Below, one piece after another: positions 7,369 through 15,394 of a DNA stretch of 64,000 nucleotides. A program made the translations under genes and the position numbers. Each line of letters opens with the position of its first letter. The stretch's first letter is position 1. This DNA is from Bin80 sp964503085 (GTDB lineage Bacteria > Bacteroidota > Rhodothermia > Rhodothermales > Bin80). The notes beneath the pieces are model-generated. The model was not told the DNA's origin. It saw only the letters and a program-made list of their open reading frames with translations, and did not search any database. The stretch spans positions 15,586 to 79,585 of the forward strand of contig CAZCYQ010000010.1 of the NCBI GenBank assembly GCA_964503085.1, written 5' to 3'.

Positions 7369-9654
7369 TTATTCAGGCAAGCTCAATTCCCAGACCTGAA
7401 TTGAGTGAGCAGATGCACGGCCTCCGTGCGCAAATAGTCCTAGACCAGTACTAGTCTCCAGTGCAGGGTATGCACGAGTGGCGAATGCAGACTTGTCATT
7501 TATGTATACCTCAATCACCGAGTGGTCAAGGAATATGTGCAATAAGAGGCGATCGCCAGGTAGGAGATCAAGAGGTGTAGATCGGTTGACTTTTACATCT
7601 TCAAACACGGTCGGGCTCAGGGAAGAATGGGTTAGATCAAGGTTGAGGGTCTTGGATTCCTGATCATAATAGATTCGCGTGTATTCCTCTCCTGAGGCGC
7701 TGCGTAACAGGTCCAGTCCAAATTGCTGGGCTTCTACGCCGGCAAAGTCGACGCGGATTTCCATGGTGCGTGGTGCATCCTCTATAAGAGGGTGTGTATC
7801 ACTAAATGCAAGCCCATTCCAGTTGCGGGATTTGCCACGCAGTGATTGAAGTTCATTCGCTGGTTGCTGGCAAATGGATTGACCATCTTCACAGAGCGTC
7901 CACACACGTGGAAAGCTGAAGAGATGAGCCCAGCCCGCTTCAAGTTGAGCTTCACTGGTACGTCTTTCTGCTATGATTCCCATTGCTATTGTGCGTCCGT
8001 CGTCGGCCGTTGCCACAGTTGGACTGAGAAAATGATTGAACAGGTCTAGTGGCTGCGGCTCGGGAGAATCTGGGGCGAAGCGGTTGTTGTCTGTCGTACC
8101 AGTCCAATAGACATATCGTGCGGGTAAGCCCGGCTCAATTGTTGTGATGCCAAACATTGCTTTCTGCTCAGTCAATGGCACAAAAATCGGGAGTTCAAAG
8201 AAGACGCCGGATACGTCTACAGTGCTCTCGAAAAAGTTTCCCTGTGCGGTCCACTCAACAAGGTCCGTAGATGTGTAAAGTGGTGCGATTCCACCTACCT
8301 CAGGCATTCCTGAGCCAATGATCATGTTCCAGGTATCATTGTTTTTCCATAGGTAGGTGTCCCTGAAATCCAGTGAGCCTTCAGGGGCAGATGGGATAAG
8401 AGGGTTGGCGGGATGTTTATTGAATCGTAGCCCCTGTGAATCAACCGCCTTTGCCAAACCAATTCCTGCTTTGATGCCGTCCACGCCTGTGTATAAGAGC
8501 ATTAGCGTATCGTTGTGGACAACAGCATCGCCTGCCCACGCGCCACGTTGATCCCAGCCAGGCTCAGGGGCAAGTGCAATATCCACAGACTTCCAATTCA
8601 CGAGATCCCGGCTAATCATATGGCCCCAATGGATTTGATCCAGATAAGGCCCATTGGCATTACGCTGATGGAAAATGTGCCAGATGTCTCCATGCCGGAC
8701 GAGTCCATGAGGCTCATTGGTCCAGTTTGCGGGTGGCATGGCATGAAGCGTGGGGCGGTGTAGGTCCTCGGAAAATCGGTCAATCGGGGGAGTTAGGTGG
8801 GGTTTACCTTCGTGTACTCCGTGATCAAATTCTTTTTTTATCGATTCAGAATCAAGGGCCTCCTGATAGAGTTTGACTTCATCCAACGCGCCATTTAGGA
8901 GCCCTTTTTCAAAGGCGCCAAGAGTTGGTGTATGTGGATCACGTCCAACCGTAAGTAGTGTGTGTTTATCGGGGGTTAATGGAAGTGCTGGAACGGTTGC
9001 CTCTTGAACCTTCTCACCATTGAGGTATAATCGCAGGAGTCCTGTTTGGCTGTCAAAGCTTCCGCCAAGATGAACCCATTCTCCTTTCTGAAGGGGTTCA
9101 GGTGAGCTGCACGTATACCACTCGCCCTCAATGGAAACTGCCAGATACCAAGTGCCCCAAGGATCTAGCCCGAAATAGTATCCAGCTTCGGGGAACCGAT
9201 ATTGTGCTGTGATTGGCGCGTTTGCCACTGGATAAGATTCAACGGCTATCCAGGCCATTACCGTCAGTGCGTCGACCGGTTGTGCATCGTCGGATAGCTT
9301 CCATTCAAGCCAAACCGAATAACCATCTAGACGGAGAGCCTGCCCAACGGGTCCAGGGATTCGCTCCTGGGCTCGAAACGGCGTCTGAATAGCCGTTGGC
9401 ATTCGGCTTACCTGTTCCATGGTGTATTTGTCGCTTAGTATACGATCAAAAGTCCACCAAGCGACGGGGTCTTGGGCGTTCGCGCCTGTCGCTAAATTGC
9501 ATTGAAGCACGACAGCAAGAAGGAAGACGAAGTAGCTCAGGATAGTTCCAGGGATTGGGGGTCGCAGAAAAAAAGATCTCAACGTATTGAGATGTGGTTC
9601 CTCCCGCTGAGTAGGCATTCCTGGCTTGCGCATCGGGTAAGATGTGATGGACAT
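7369..9654 (-). CDS. Secreted LamG-GH32 beta-fructosidase-like glycoside hydrolase
   Basis: A protein of up to 761 aa; several in-frame Met residues (9654, 9633, 9618) could be the start. A hydrophobic segment at about residues 37-53 followed by ANA-QD looks like a signal peptide. Residues 62-280 form a concanavalin/LamG-like sandwich (WHLGG-type core, LNGALDEVKLYQEAL at the end). Residues 300-600 form the GH32 five-bladed propeller, with a C-terminal beta-sandwich after it. The three GH32 active-site blocks are recognisable but altered: WTNEPHG (E314) in place of WMNDPNG, FRDT (D432) in place of RDP, and FFELP (E487) in place of WECP. GH32 enzymes hydrolyse fructans, sucrose or related fructosides; the substrate here is unknown. 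It probably acts outside the cytoplasm and feeds the adjacent ABC importer. Confidence 0.88.
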   Translation of the reverse strand: MSITSYPMRKPGMPTQREEPHLNTLRSFFLRPPIPGTILSYFVFLLAVVLQCNLATGANAQDPVAWWTFDRILSDKYTMEQVSRMPTAIQTPFRAQERIPGPVGQALRLDGYSVWLEWKLSDDAQPVDALTVMAWIAVESYPVANAPITAQYRFPEAGYYFGLDPWGTWYLAVSIEGEWYTCSSPEPLQKGEWVHLGGSFDSQTGLLRLYLNGEKVQEATVPALPLTPDKHTLLTVGRDPHTPTLGAFEKGLLNGALDEVKLYQEALDSESIKKEFDHGVHEGKPHLTPPIDRFSEDLHRPTLHAMPPANWTNEPHGLVRHGDIWHIFHQRNANGPYLDQIHWGHMISRDLVNWKSVDIALAPEPGWDQRGAWAGDAVVHNDTLMLLYTGVDGIKAGIGLAKAVDSQGLRFNKHPANPLIPSAPEGSLDFRDTYLWKNNDTWNMIIGSGMPEVGGIAPLYTSTDLVEWTAQGNFFESTVDVSGVFFELPIFVPLTEQKAMFGITTIEPGLPARYVYWTGTTDNNRFAPDSPEPQPLDLFNHFLSPTVATADDGRTIAMGIIAERRTSEAQLEAGWAHLFSFPRVWTLCEDGQSICQQPANELQSLRGKSRNWNGLAFSDTHPLIEDAPRTMEIRVDFAGVEAQQFGLDLLRSASGEEYTRIYYDQESKTLNLDLTHSSLSPTVFEDVKVNRSTPLDLLPGDRLLLHIFLDHSVIEVYINDKSAFATRAYPALETSTGLGLFAHGGRASAHSIQVWELSLPE

Positions 9655-9979
9655 ATTGTGCTCAGATTTATTTCGGATCCTGCAGGAAATTCGCCACTGT
9701 AGTGGGATTATTGCTGAGATTAGGCACCAATTCTCAATCTAACCTCGCCATTTCGTGGTGTCACAAAAGTACGGATTTCTCTAATGTTCTCGTTTGGACG
9801 GTTTTAGTGAGCGATCAATGTTGCCGTTTACCGGATCGGTTGGGGTTGGATGCCCCAGCAAGAATAATCTACAACAGTAGTGAATTTGGCTTCAAGCCGA
9901 CAACTTGTGTTTAGTGCCGTATGATTGATAAGGTGATTATTATTGGAATGAAGCTCGTCAATTATCACTGGAGCGTTCC
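9655..9979. other. Intergenic region between the GH32 gene and the first AbiE module
   Basis: About 325 bp upstream of the GH32 gene and downstream of the first AbiEii-like gene. No convincing reading frame, operator copy or terminator was seen. The GH32 promoter should lie at its left end. Confidence 0.4.
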
Positions 9980-10900
9980 TTAGTGCAATAACGCCTCAAG
10001 TGCTCGGCGCTGCCTCGCGTGCTTTTCGGGATAAGCATTCTTGATCTTATTCAAGTTAAAGATCTTCCACCGTATTGCTGGAAGCTCTGCCGCTTTGGGA
10101 AAGCCAATCAATCCAAAATCTGGCTCGGCATCGTGAAGGGTAAGAAGAAATGTTGCAATCTTATCCGAAAGCCGTGATGCAATGTCTGAGTGTAATCGCT
10201 TACCAGTTTCGATAAGAGATTCAAGAGAAGTTTTCTTCTCGGCCAGTCCCCCGAAGTGGGGATCATACAACCCCTTCTGAATATGATTTGAGGGCGATAG
10301 CACTTTGTGCATCGGTTGACTTGAACAGGCAGCGTAGACCATAAGTACACGGAACAGATCATCTGTAAGACCTCCATTATTATAAAGCATCATTACATCA
10401 AACAGATCGTGTGGATACTTACGTTCAAGTGCCGCACAGATCTTTCCAGAGTAAGCATCCTCAAAAGAGACAACATTCATTCGCATTGGGCGAAAATACT
10501 TGGTTACGGTATCGGATGTCATCATTGAACTGGAGGGAAGTACCGTACCCCGGACAACTGTAGAGGTCGCAATCGTCACAAATGTTTTCCCCTTATTCAC
10601 AATTATCCGGGGAAAGGTGGTCCTTTTTCGCTTTAAGTATTGGGCATGGATTCCAGAATTATTCTCCCTGATCAAGGCAACGATGCGCTTTAGAGCACGG
10701 TCAATATTCCTAAGCGAAGATGAACGATCAGCAACAGGTAACCATGTGAGGTCAATATTCACAGACAGCCTTGGCATTTTCTGATAGAACATGTTGATGG
10801 CAGTGCCCCCCCTGACCGCGAAGGCTGATTCTGTAGCGACTTTTGGCAGTACATCCATCAACAGTGTGACCTTATCAAGGCAATCAGAAGATGCAGTCAT
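9980..10900 (-). CDS. AbiEii-like nucleotidyltransferase toxin, copy 1 (altered active site)
   Basis: A 306-aa protein of the AbiEii type IV toxin family (nucleotidyltransferase fold). The start at 10900 matches the second copy exactly in length, and the gene overlaps its antitoxin by 17 bp. The nucleotidyltransferase motif is GGTAINMFYQ followed by RLSVNIDLTW. The position that is the first metal-binding Asp in copy 2 (VDIDL) is Asn here (codon AAT), so this copy may be catalytically weak or dead. The later conserved region SFEDAYSGKICAALERK is kept. The family is known to act on cellular RNA or proteins by nucleotide transfer and is neutralised by AbiEi-type regulators; the target here is unknown. 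Confidence 0.85.
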   Translation of the reverse strand: MTASSDCLDKVTLLMDVLPKVATESAFAVRGGTAINMFYQKMPRLSVNIDLTWLPVADRSSSLRNIDRALKRIVALIRENNSGIHAQYLKRKRTTFPRIIVNKGKTFVTIATSTVVRGTVLPSSSMMTSDTVTKYFRPMRMNVVSFEDAYSGKICAALERKYPHDLFDVMMLYNNGGLTDDLFRVLMVYAACSSQPMHKVLSPSNHIQKGLYDPHFGGLAEKKTSLESLIETGKRLHSDIASRLSDKIATFLLTLHDAEPDFGLIGFPKAAELPAIRWKIFNLNKIKNAYPEKHARQRRALEALLH

Positions 10901-11726
10901 CGTAGTAGGGGGTGCTGAGGAGACATTCTGGCACAGATATCTGATATGTAGGATGGAACTTCCCTCCGGGAATGAGTGCTCGAGGTCCGCAGCCAAGATC
11001 AATCTGGTCGGCATCAAGATATTCACACCAGGCATGTTCGTATAAGTCCGCAAAAACAAAAAACAGTCTTCGAACCTTAACACTGCGGCAGGCTTTCAAG
11101 AGACTCATCAGGAGTTCAGGGCGTAAGGAGTGCAGGGTTTCGAAGTACAATTCCATGTAATTGAAGTCTGAACTCTCCCGCAATTGATCAATCATTTCAA
11201 GGAGTGCACGTTCAGGAGATGAGATTCTTACGGGCCAGTGCCAAATATCTACCGACCAATTTCGTTTGTATGTGATAGGAATCCGATCAATAAGTCCAAC
11301 CGAATCTTTGCCAAAAAGCGTGGGGCCATTTATCGTGATCTTGTCCCTTGTTGGCAGTCGCTTAAGCCAGGAGGGAGCATCGCCGTAGAAATCAACATAC
11401 TGTTTCTCTCCGGTCGTGATGAATTGGGTATAACCAGCAAAACCCAGAGCGCTTCGTCCACCTAGGTGCAGATTGTAACCCATGATCTGCTGAAGCGATA
11501 GAAGCACTACCTGCCAAGACAATTTGTCAGATTCCACTCGGTTAGATAGTGGTCGTCGGTAGACTCCTCGAACGATGTGTTCAAGCCATCCTTCACTAAC
11601 ATAATTGTGAGTGGATTTTGAGTCAATACCCCTCGCCCGGAGGCATGCGGTATCTATCATAAAGCCTGGGGGTAGATCATTGAGAAGAAATTTTAATCTA
11701 GGAGTTTTATGATTGATAATAGACAT
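10884..11726 (-). CDS. AbiEi-like antitoxin/transcriptional regulator, copy 1
   Basis: A 280-aa protein paired with the AbiEii-like gene in the usual order, antitoxin first, with a 17-bp overlap. The N-terminal region (LRARGIDSKSTHNYVSEGW, then GVYRRP) is the winged-helix domain typical of AbiEi antitoxins. The rest (LHLGGRSALGFAGY, LLKACRSVKVRRLFFVFAD) is the C-terminal antitoxin domain. The paralogue at 12900-13745 aligns along the whole length, and I estimate well over half the residues as identical. AbiEi proteins repress their own promoter and block the toxin. A short motif shared with the second module's promoter lies just upstream. Confidence 0.85.
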   Translation of the reverse strand: MSIINHKTPRLKFLLNDLPPGFMIDTACLRARGIDSKSTHNYVSEGWLEHIVRGVYRRPLSNRVESDKLSWQVVLLSLQQIMGYNLHLGGRSALGFAGYTQFITTGEKQYVDFYGDAPSWLKRLPTRDKITINGPTLFGKDSVGLIDRIPITYKRNWSVDIWHWPVRISSPERALLEMIDQLRESSDFNYMELYFETLHSLRPELLMSLLKACRSVKVRRLFFVFADLYEHAWCEYLDADQIDLGCGPRALIPGGKFHPTYQISVPECLLSTPYYDDCIF

Positions 11727-11733
11727 CTTATTG

Positions 11734-11758
11734 AAGAAATATCGAACTTATGCAACAA
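11734..11758 (-). promoter_or_regulatory. Shared upstream motif of AbiE module 1
   Basis: On the plus strand the block ATATC-N6-ATGC-A-ACAA starts at 11739, 13 bp before the antitoxin start. The same block at the same offset precedes module 2. It may be the promoter or the autoregulation site; which of these cannot be decided from sequence. Confidence 0.4.
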
Positions 11759-11995
11759 ATTGTTTGGAATAGATCAATTTAGTTGTCCTTAAACCATTCA
11801 CTATGGAGACCTCCAAACACTTACGGTTTAGGTTTCGATCCTCTCTGAATCGTACACTTGGAGATTGTTAGGGACAATACGCTGGTTTCTTTTCCGAGTG
11901 CAGTGCTTATGAGCTATCTCGATGATTTCGCTGATGTACGACTCTACCGAAACGGCTAAGCTATGTATTCTGCTCATTGCATTTCACGTCTTTCC

Positions 11996-12916
11996 TTATT
12001 GGAGTAGCCGTTCCAGTGCGCTCCGCTGTTCGGCATGTTTTTGAGGATTTTCTCGCTTTAGCCTTTCCAGATTATAGAGCTTCCAGCGAACTGCAGGCAA
12101 TTTTGCAGCGTCGGGAAGTCCAATCAAGCTAAAATCCGGCTCGGCATTGTGGAGCAAGAGCAAAAAGGTCGTGATTTTACCTGTAAGTCTTGATACGACA
12201 TCGTTATGTAGCCGGATGCCAGTCTTAACCAGTGATTTCAAACCGACATCTTTACGGCTCATGCCCTTGAACCGGTCATTGTACCATTCTTCACGTACCG
12301 GGCGTGTTGGTGCTAGTGATTCGTGTATCGGTCGGCGTGAGGCTGCGATGTACACCAAGAATACACGGAAGAGGTCATCTGATATCCCCTCGTTCTCATA
12401 AAGTACCATAATGTCAAACAGGTCTCGCGGGTGTTTCCGTTCAAGTGCTGCACAGATCTTGCCAGCATATACATCCTCAAAGGAGGCCACATTCATTGTT
12501 ATGAATCCAAACTGTTTCGTTGCGGAATGGGACGCCTCCAGCATGCGGGCAGGCATTACCGTGCCGCGTGCTGTGGTGGACGTCTCAATTTTTATATCAG
12601 CTTCACTACGTTTCACATAGATTTGTGGAAGGCCGATTCGTTGATTCGGAAAACGTGTTACTGTGGTACCGGGATGGGCATCTCTGATCGAAGCAGCAAT
12701 GCGGTTAAGCGCAGTATCAATGTTCCTGAGTGAAGACGAACGGTCAGCCACAGGAAGCCATGTAAGATCAATGTCTACGGACAGTCTTGGCATGTCCTGA
12801 TAGAACAAATTAATAGCGGTTCCGCCTTTGAGTGCAAAGGATGATTCCTTTGCGACAGCTGGTAACACGTCTACCAGTAACTCAACCTGTTTGTAGTAAT
12901 CAGAAGATGCAGGCAT
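11996..12916 (-). CDS. AbiEii-like nucleotidyltransferase toxin, copy 2 (intact active site)
   Basis: A 306-aa AbiEii-type toxin, a full-length paralogue of the gene at 9980-10900. It keeps the nucleotidyltransferase signature GGTAINLFYQD followed by RLSVDIDLTW with both metal-binding Asp residues, and the downstream region SFEDVYAGKICAALERK. It overlaps its AbiEi-like partner by 17 bp, the same overlap as in the first module, which supports a tandem duplication of the whole unit. It is the better candidate for an active toxin of the two copies. Confidence 0.88.
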   Translation of the reverse strand: MPASSDYYKQVELLVDVLPAVAKESSFALKGGTAINLFYQDMPRLSVDIDLTWLPVADRSSSLRNIDTALNRIAASIRDAHPGTTVTRFPNQRIGLPQIYVKRSEADIKIETSTTARGTVMPARMLEASHSATKQFGFITMNVASFEDVYAGKICAALERKHPRDLFDIMVLYENEGISDDLFRVFLVYIAASRRPIHESLAPTRPVREEWYNDRFKGMSRKDVGLKSLVKTGIRLHNDVVSRLTGKITTFLLLLHNAEPDFSLIGLPDAAKLPAVRWKLYNLERLKRENPQKHAEQRSALERLLQ

Positions 12917-13745
12917 CTTCGTATGAAGTATCTACGAAAAACTCTGGAAGGGAGATATTATAGGTAGGATGAAACTTTCCATTTGGAACAAGTGCACGCG
13001 GTCCGTTGCCGAAATCAATCTCTTGGGGTTCCATGGTTTCCAACCAGTCAAACTTTTGCCGTTCCGCGAATACGAAAAAAAGTCGCCGGACCTTTACGCT
13101 GCGGCAGGCCTTTAAGAGTGTCATGAGGAGTTTGGGGCATAGTCCTGTCAAATGTTCAAAGATCTGGTCCACATATTCGAAGTCTGAATTCCCACGCAGT
13201 TCAGCAATCAATTCAAGAATTGCACGCTCTGGGCATGATGCTTTTATGGGCCAACTCCATATACCTGCAGTCCAATCTATTTCGGAGGTAACGGGATGGC
13301 TATCAATAATCCCTATTGAATCGCCGCCGAATAATGTGGACTTATGCAAGATGATATCATCTGTGGTAGGGAGGCGTTTAAGCCAGGAAGGTGCACTGCC
13401 GTAGAAATGGATTCTTTGTCCTTCCCCCATCCATACATAATGGGCATGACCGGCATGATTCAGAGCATTTCTCTGGCCTAAGTGCACATTGTATTCCATA
13501 AGTTGTTGCAGGGACACAAGAACTGCCTGCCAAGACAGTTTGTGGCGGTTGTGGGCACTTCTTGGCAGTGGACGGCGATACACTCCATGCACGATACGCT
13601 CAATCCATCCCTGACTGACGTAGCGATTTGTAGATTTTGAGTCAATCCCTCTAGCCCTTAACCACGCCGTATCTACGATGAACCCGGGAGGGAGGTCGTT
13701 AAGGAGATATTTTAATCTTGGTGTTCTTATTTGACTCATTACCAT
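12900..13745 (-). CDS. AbiEi-like antitoxin/transcriptional regulator, copy 2
   Basis: A 281-aa paralogue of the antitoxin at 10884-11726. It has the same N-terminal winged-helix region (LRARGIDSKSTNRYVSQGW, GVYRRPL) and the conserved LLKACRSVKVRRLFFVFAE core. Divergence is concentrated between about residues 95 and 200, the part expected to contact the toxin or sense its state, so the two pairs may be insulated from each other. It is the first gene of its module. Confidence 0.86.
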   Translation of the reverse strand: MVMSQIRTPRLKYLLNDLPPGFIVDTAWLRARGIDSKSTNRYVSQGWIERIVHGVYRRPLPRSAHNRHKLSWQAVLVSLQQLMEYNVHLGQRNALNHAGHAHYVWMGEGQRIHFYGSAPSWLKRLPTTDDIILHKSTLFGGDSIGIIDSHPVTSEIDWTAGIWSWPIKASCPERAILELIAELRGNSDFEYVDQIFEHLTGLCPKLLMTLLKACRSVKVRRLFFVFAERQKFDWLETMEPQEIDFGNGPRALVPNGKFHPTYNISLPEFFVDTSYEDACIF

Positions 13746-13751
13746 CTAAAT

Positions 13752-13776
13752 AAAGATATATCAAAAATATGCACAA
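13752..13776 (-). promoter_or_regulatory. Shared upstream motif of AbiE module 2
   Basis: ATATC at 13758, then 6 bp, then ATGC and ACAA, 13 bp before the antitoxin start. It matches module 1 in spacing and sequence, while surrounding bases differ more. Candidate promoter or autoregulatory site. Confidence 0.4.
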
Positions 13777-14278
13777 GAGTGTATTGAAAACTGCTCAAAA
13801 GGATGTCTAAAATCCATTAATATATTATAATGTTAAAATTGTTCCTGTTTGTAATTTCTGATTTGGTCTGCTTTCTGTAGGGTGTCCCCTCGGGTGGCAA
13901 TATTTCAAACCCAATCCGTGCAGAGGTTTAGAGGATTTCAGTTTTTAGGACAGATCCGGCGGAGGCACATGTATTCTAATCTTCAGGTACCAGATTGCTC
14001 TCAAACGCAAGCAAGGTCGTCCTCTCCGTCAAGCGTCAAGTCAGGTTCCTGCCAGACATACAACTCAACTAACCTAACTTCGCCAAATTAGATGGCGAAG
14101 TTAGCCCAACGCTCTCTTGCACGGCACTGCGGATCCGAACCAATCATTACACCATTGGCTGGCGAAGCATTCGCAATAATTCAAAGGGCACCCTAGAGAA
14201 CCCGAAGCAGGGTGCGCTGACCGAATTAGCAAGTGACAGTAACGCTATTGCAGTGACAGGGGGATCACCGCCCCAATA
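13777..14278. other. Gene-free region with a strong hairpin
   Basis: About 500 bp without a supported gene. The left part is very AT-rich and is probably the module 2 promoter. The only clear structure is the perfect 11-bp inverted repeat at 14074-14104, described separately. Confidence 0.5.
14074..14104. repeat. Perfect 11-bp inverted repeat (hairpin)
   Basis: CTAACTTCGCC and GGCGAAGTTAG are perfect complements separated by a 9-nt AT-rich loop. No T-run follows on either strand, so it is not a standard intrinsic terminator. It lies between the AbiE modules and a hypothetical gene. Role unknown. Confidence 0.6.
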
Positions 14279-15268
14279 TTATTCGTTGCTTTTGGGGATC
14301 TTGAACCGCGGTGAAACCAGTGAATTATCGTCTAGGAACGTTGTGATCTGCACGATCCTTGCAAGTCCAGGACTATAAACAGTGGCAGTCTTTTCTGCTT
14401 GGCGATTTTCGTCGTGCGCCATGGTTGGGTGGTTCACCACATCCATGACATCAACGTTGATGGCTTGTAAAGATTCAGGATAGCGTAGCTGTCGGGGAGA
14501 GGTAGAACTTGACAATACGATCTGTCCCCCTGTTGTTGCAATCTCAATCTCTGCAATCGGAGTGGTATTGACGATTCGGCGCAAATGGGAGTTTGTCTTT
14601 GCGACAGACCATCCTGCAGCTTCGGTGGTACTGATGAACGCATCAATAAGGCCAGCCTGGACAACCATTTGTTTTGAGAGTACCCCGTCAAAGACTGAAC
14701 GAATTTCGGCCACTCGCGATGTGTATCGGCTAGAAAGCAGATCTGCTTCACCAAAAGCAGCCAAGGCTGCCGTCATGACGGGGGAGGCATAGCTATTGTT
14801 TAAAAGACCTTGTTCCTCAAACGCCAAGGCATTTCCAACCTGCACAATACGAGGTTTATCAATGCCGCTGACACCTACATACTTGAAGATATTCCAGTCA
14901 ATTTCCCGGGTTTGGGCCGCTTGGGTGATAACGGCGTCGCTGTCAATGCTGGCGGAAAGCAGCGGAAAAAAAGCAGAGGCCTGTGGTTGCTCGTCGGGAT
15001 CATCCATAAATCTAAATCTGATTGGTTTCCCGTCATCGCCACGAACACTGGTGAGATATACCACGCCCTCTGAATCAGTGATCCAGAGCTCATCTAGTAC
15101 TGTTTTTTCTACGATCGCATCAAAGATGGAGATGATCTCCTCGGGTGAGAGGCCTTGATCCTCAGCAGCTGCAACAAGATGTGCGGCAATGCGAGCCTGG
15201 CCAGTCATTTGTTCATCCAAAAGGGAATCCAGTCCCTTGGCGACCACAGCTAAAGAAAGTTGACTCAT
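14279..15268 (-). CDS. Hypothetical protein with two internal sensor-like repeats
   Basis: A 329-aa protein that I do not recognise. It has no signal peptide or membrane span. It contains two halves that can be aligned by eye. Residues 14-75 (LLDEQMTGQARIAAHLVAAA ... LDELWITDSEGVVYLTS) resemble residues 195-255 (VLSKQMVVQAGLIDAFISTT ... IAEIEIATTGGQIVLSS). Each half later ends in a similar strand, PRIVQVG near 160 and ARIVQIT near 305. A long helix followed by a beta-rich sheet with a DSEG-type turn recalls CACHE/PAS-like ligand-binding folds, but this is only a structural guess. It is transcribed divergently from the M28 peptidase gene. Confidence 0.7.
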   Translation of the reverse strand: MSQLSLAVVAKGLDSLLDEQMTGQARIAAHLVAAAEDQGLSPEEIISIFDAIVEKTVLDELWITDSEGVVYLTSVRGDDGKPIRFRFMDDPDEQPQASAFFPLLSASIDSDAVITQAAQTREIDWNIFKYVGVSGIDKPRIVQVGNALAFEEQGLLNNSYASPVMTAALAAFGEADLLSSRYTSRVAEIRSVFDGVLSKQMVVQAGLIDAFISTTEAAGWSVAKTNSHLRRIVNTTPIAEIEIATTGGQIVLSSSTSPRQLRYPESLQAINVDVMDVVNHPTMAHDENRQAEKTATVYSPGLARIVQITTFLDDNSLVSPRFKIPKSNE

Positions 15269-15394
15269 TATATTTAGTGTTGCAGATCCAGGTAAGCGAT
15301 GTGATGTATCATGTCTGATAGATCAATAAGCAAAAAGCCGAGATGTAAGCTAATTTATAATTTTACGGTCAAACAAGGAAAAAGCCCCACATCA

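Noticed and set aside
14071..14110. The hairpin ACCTAAC...GTTAGCC resembles an integron attC site (RYYYAAC...GTTRRRY).
   Set aside because: The right core does not fit GTTRRRY (third R is C), the element is far too short for the attC double-core layout, and no integrase or second site is present.
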